The translations under genes and the position numbers were made by a program. A DNA stretch of 44,611 nt from Calocera cornea HHB12733. Its lineage: Eukaryota > Basidiomycota > Dacrymycetes > Dacrymycetales > Dacrymycetaceae. The notes beneath the pieces are model-generated. The model worked only from the letters and a program-made list of their open reading frames with translations, had not been told where the DNA came from and ran no database searches. Shown piece after piece: positions 43,830-44,611 of the stretch. The stretch lies in assembly GCA_001632435.1 (NCBI GenBank), contig KV423990.1:81485-126095 (forward strand), given 5' to 3'. Position 1 is the stretch's first letter. Every line of letters starts with the position of its first letter.

Positions 43830-44611
43830 ATAATAAAAGCAGCATTGCTGCAGCCCTGCAATCACATAATTCTATTATTCTACTTGTATATTAGATACTG
43901 GTAATGTGTTTAGGACCCCTCTGTTATGACTGAGGCAAAAAATAAAGGATATTTAACTGTGGGAAGGCCTCTATTTTCTCAAAACATGTGCTGATACACT
44001 GCTGCAGCCCCTGCTGTACTGCCTTTCAATGCTTATATCAGTGCTATTGCATAGGAAATCATCAGTCAGAGGTCCAAACGTCTTTTCCAGATACATTTGA
44101 TTAGGTAGAAATGTGTTGCACATGCTGCTATAGTTGGAGTATGTATGTCTTGTTAGGCCCTATAGTACCCTGAATAGCAAATGAGTAATATAATATTAAT
44201 GGCTGTATGGATTGACTTGCTACTTGAGAGGAATCATATTTAGACATATATAAAGCAGATTTGAGAAATTGGGAAAGATATATAAGTAGGAAGTGATTGC
44301 TTATGAATAGACAAATGATACTATGGTAAAGGGTTTAATTTGTTGTTGCTTTTAATGTTGGCCATATACCCAAAACTTTCCAACTTATGAAATTCCACAA
44401 ATTTTGAATGGAAGACTGGGTACTATATGGACAGTATGTACACCGATTTCCAGCCAATTTGAATGAGGCATAATGTTTGTAGAAATAGAATAAGGATACA
44501 CTATATTCTCAGCTAAACCCTACCCCCAAATGAGCAGCAAAGCGGCACCTTCCCCCAACTTGAACCATTCTATGGCTTGGTGGAATGATTAAGAAGATAC
44601 CAGGGCATGTT
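43830..44611. other. AT-rich non-coding tract
   Basis: Base composition changes sharply from GC-rich to AT-rich for the last 780 bp. No long open frame exists on either strand. The border holds TATAATAAAAG and repeated GCTGCAGCCC(C)TGC words (about 43849 and 44001). It may be degraded repeat or transposon sequence; no coding domain or terminal repeat can be recognised inside the window. Confidence 0.5.

Noticed and set aside
1..44611. CRISPR arrays, bacterial operons, ribosome binding sites
   Set aside because: The window is eukaryotic, with spliced genes throughout; no spaced direct-repeat array was seen.

Overview
The window looks like nuclear DNA of a filamentous basidiomycete, most likely an Agaricomycete. 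It is GC-rich, its genes are compact and split by many 45-100 nt introns with GT..AG ends (often GTGAGT/GTGCGT donors), and its proteins are typical of mushroom-forming fungi. All gene models below were built by hand: exon phases were checked codon by codon, but no search was run, so family names come from recognised motifs.

Layout. 1-543 (-): 5' part of an ORC5-like gene, divergent from 732-3991 (+), the Uso1/p115 vesicle-tethering factor. 4321-5562: a 460 bp-arm inverted repeat whose arms each carry tRNA-like Pol III boxes. 6208-10155 (-): a complete 20-exon Argonaute with a DEDD catalytic tetrad. 10880-19652: an accessory-looking block with two uncharacterised multi-exon genes (the larger one begins with a zinc finger and belongs to a family I recall as highly multi-copy in mushrooms), a small possible plus-strand gene and a low-complexity protein gene. 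Nine copies of a 16-nt motif lie in this block, five inside introns and three just beyond stop codons. 20001-21342 (+): acidic single-pass membrane protein. 23021-25806 (+): GH29 alpha-L-fucosidase. 26583-27877 and 28614-30608 (+): two uncharacterised genes that appear to share a C-terminal domain. 31206-32984 (-): GT71/MNN1-type mannosyltransferase, divergent from 33388-35387 (+), a Pus8/Pus9/Rib2-type tRNA pseudouridine synthase. 35596-36377 (-): Mpv17/PMP22 membrane protein. 36906-41324 (-): three tandem GNAT acetyltransferase-like paralogs in units of about 1650 bp. 41853-43300 (-): aldo-keto reductase. From about 43830 to the end the DNA turns abruptly AT-rich and non-coding.

Functional links. 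Most neighbours are unrelated housekeeping genes. The exceptions are the Argonaute gene next to a large inverted repeat (a possible hairpin-RNA source), the motif-sharing gene block, and the tandem acetyltransferase cluster.
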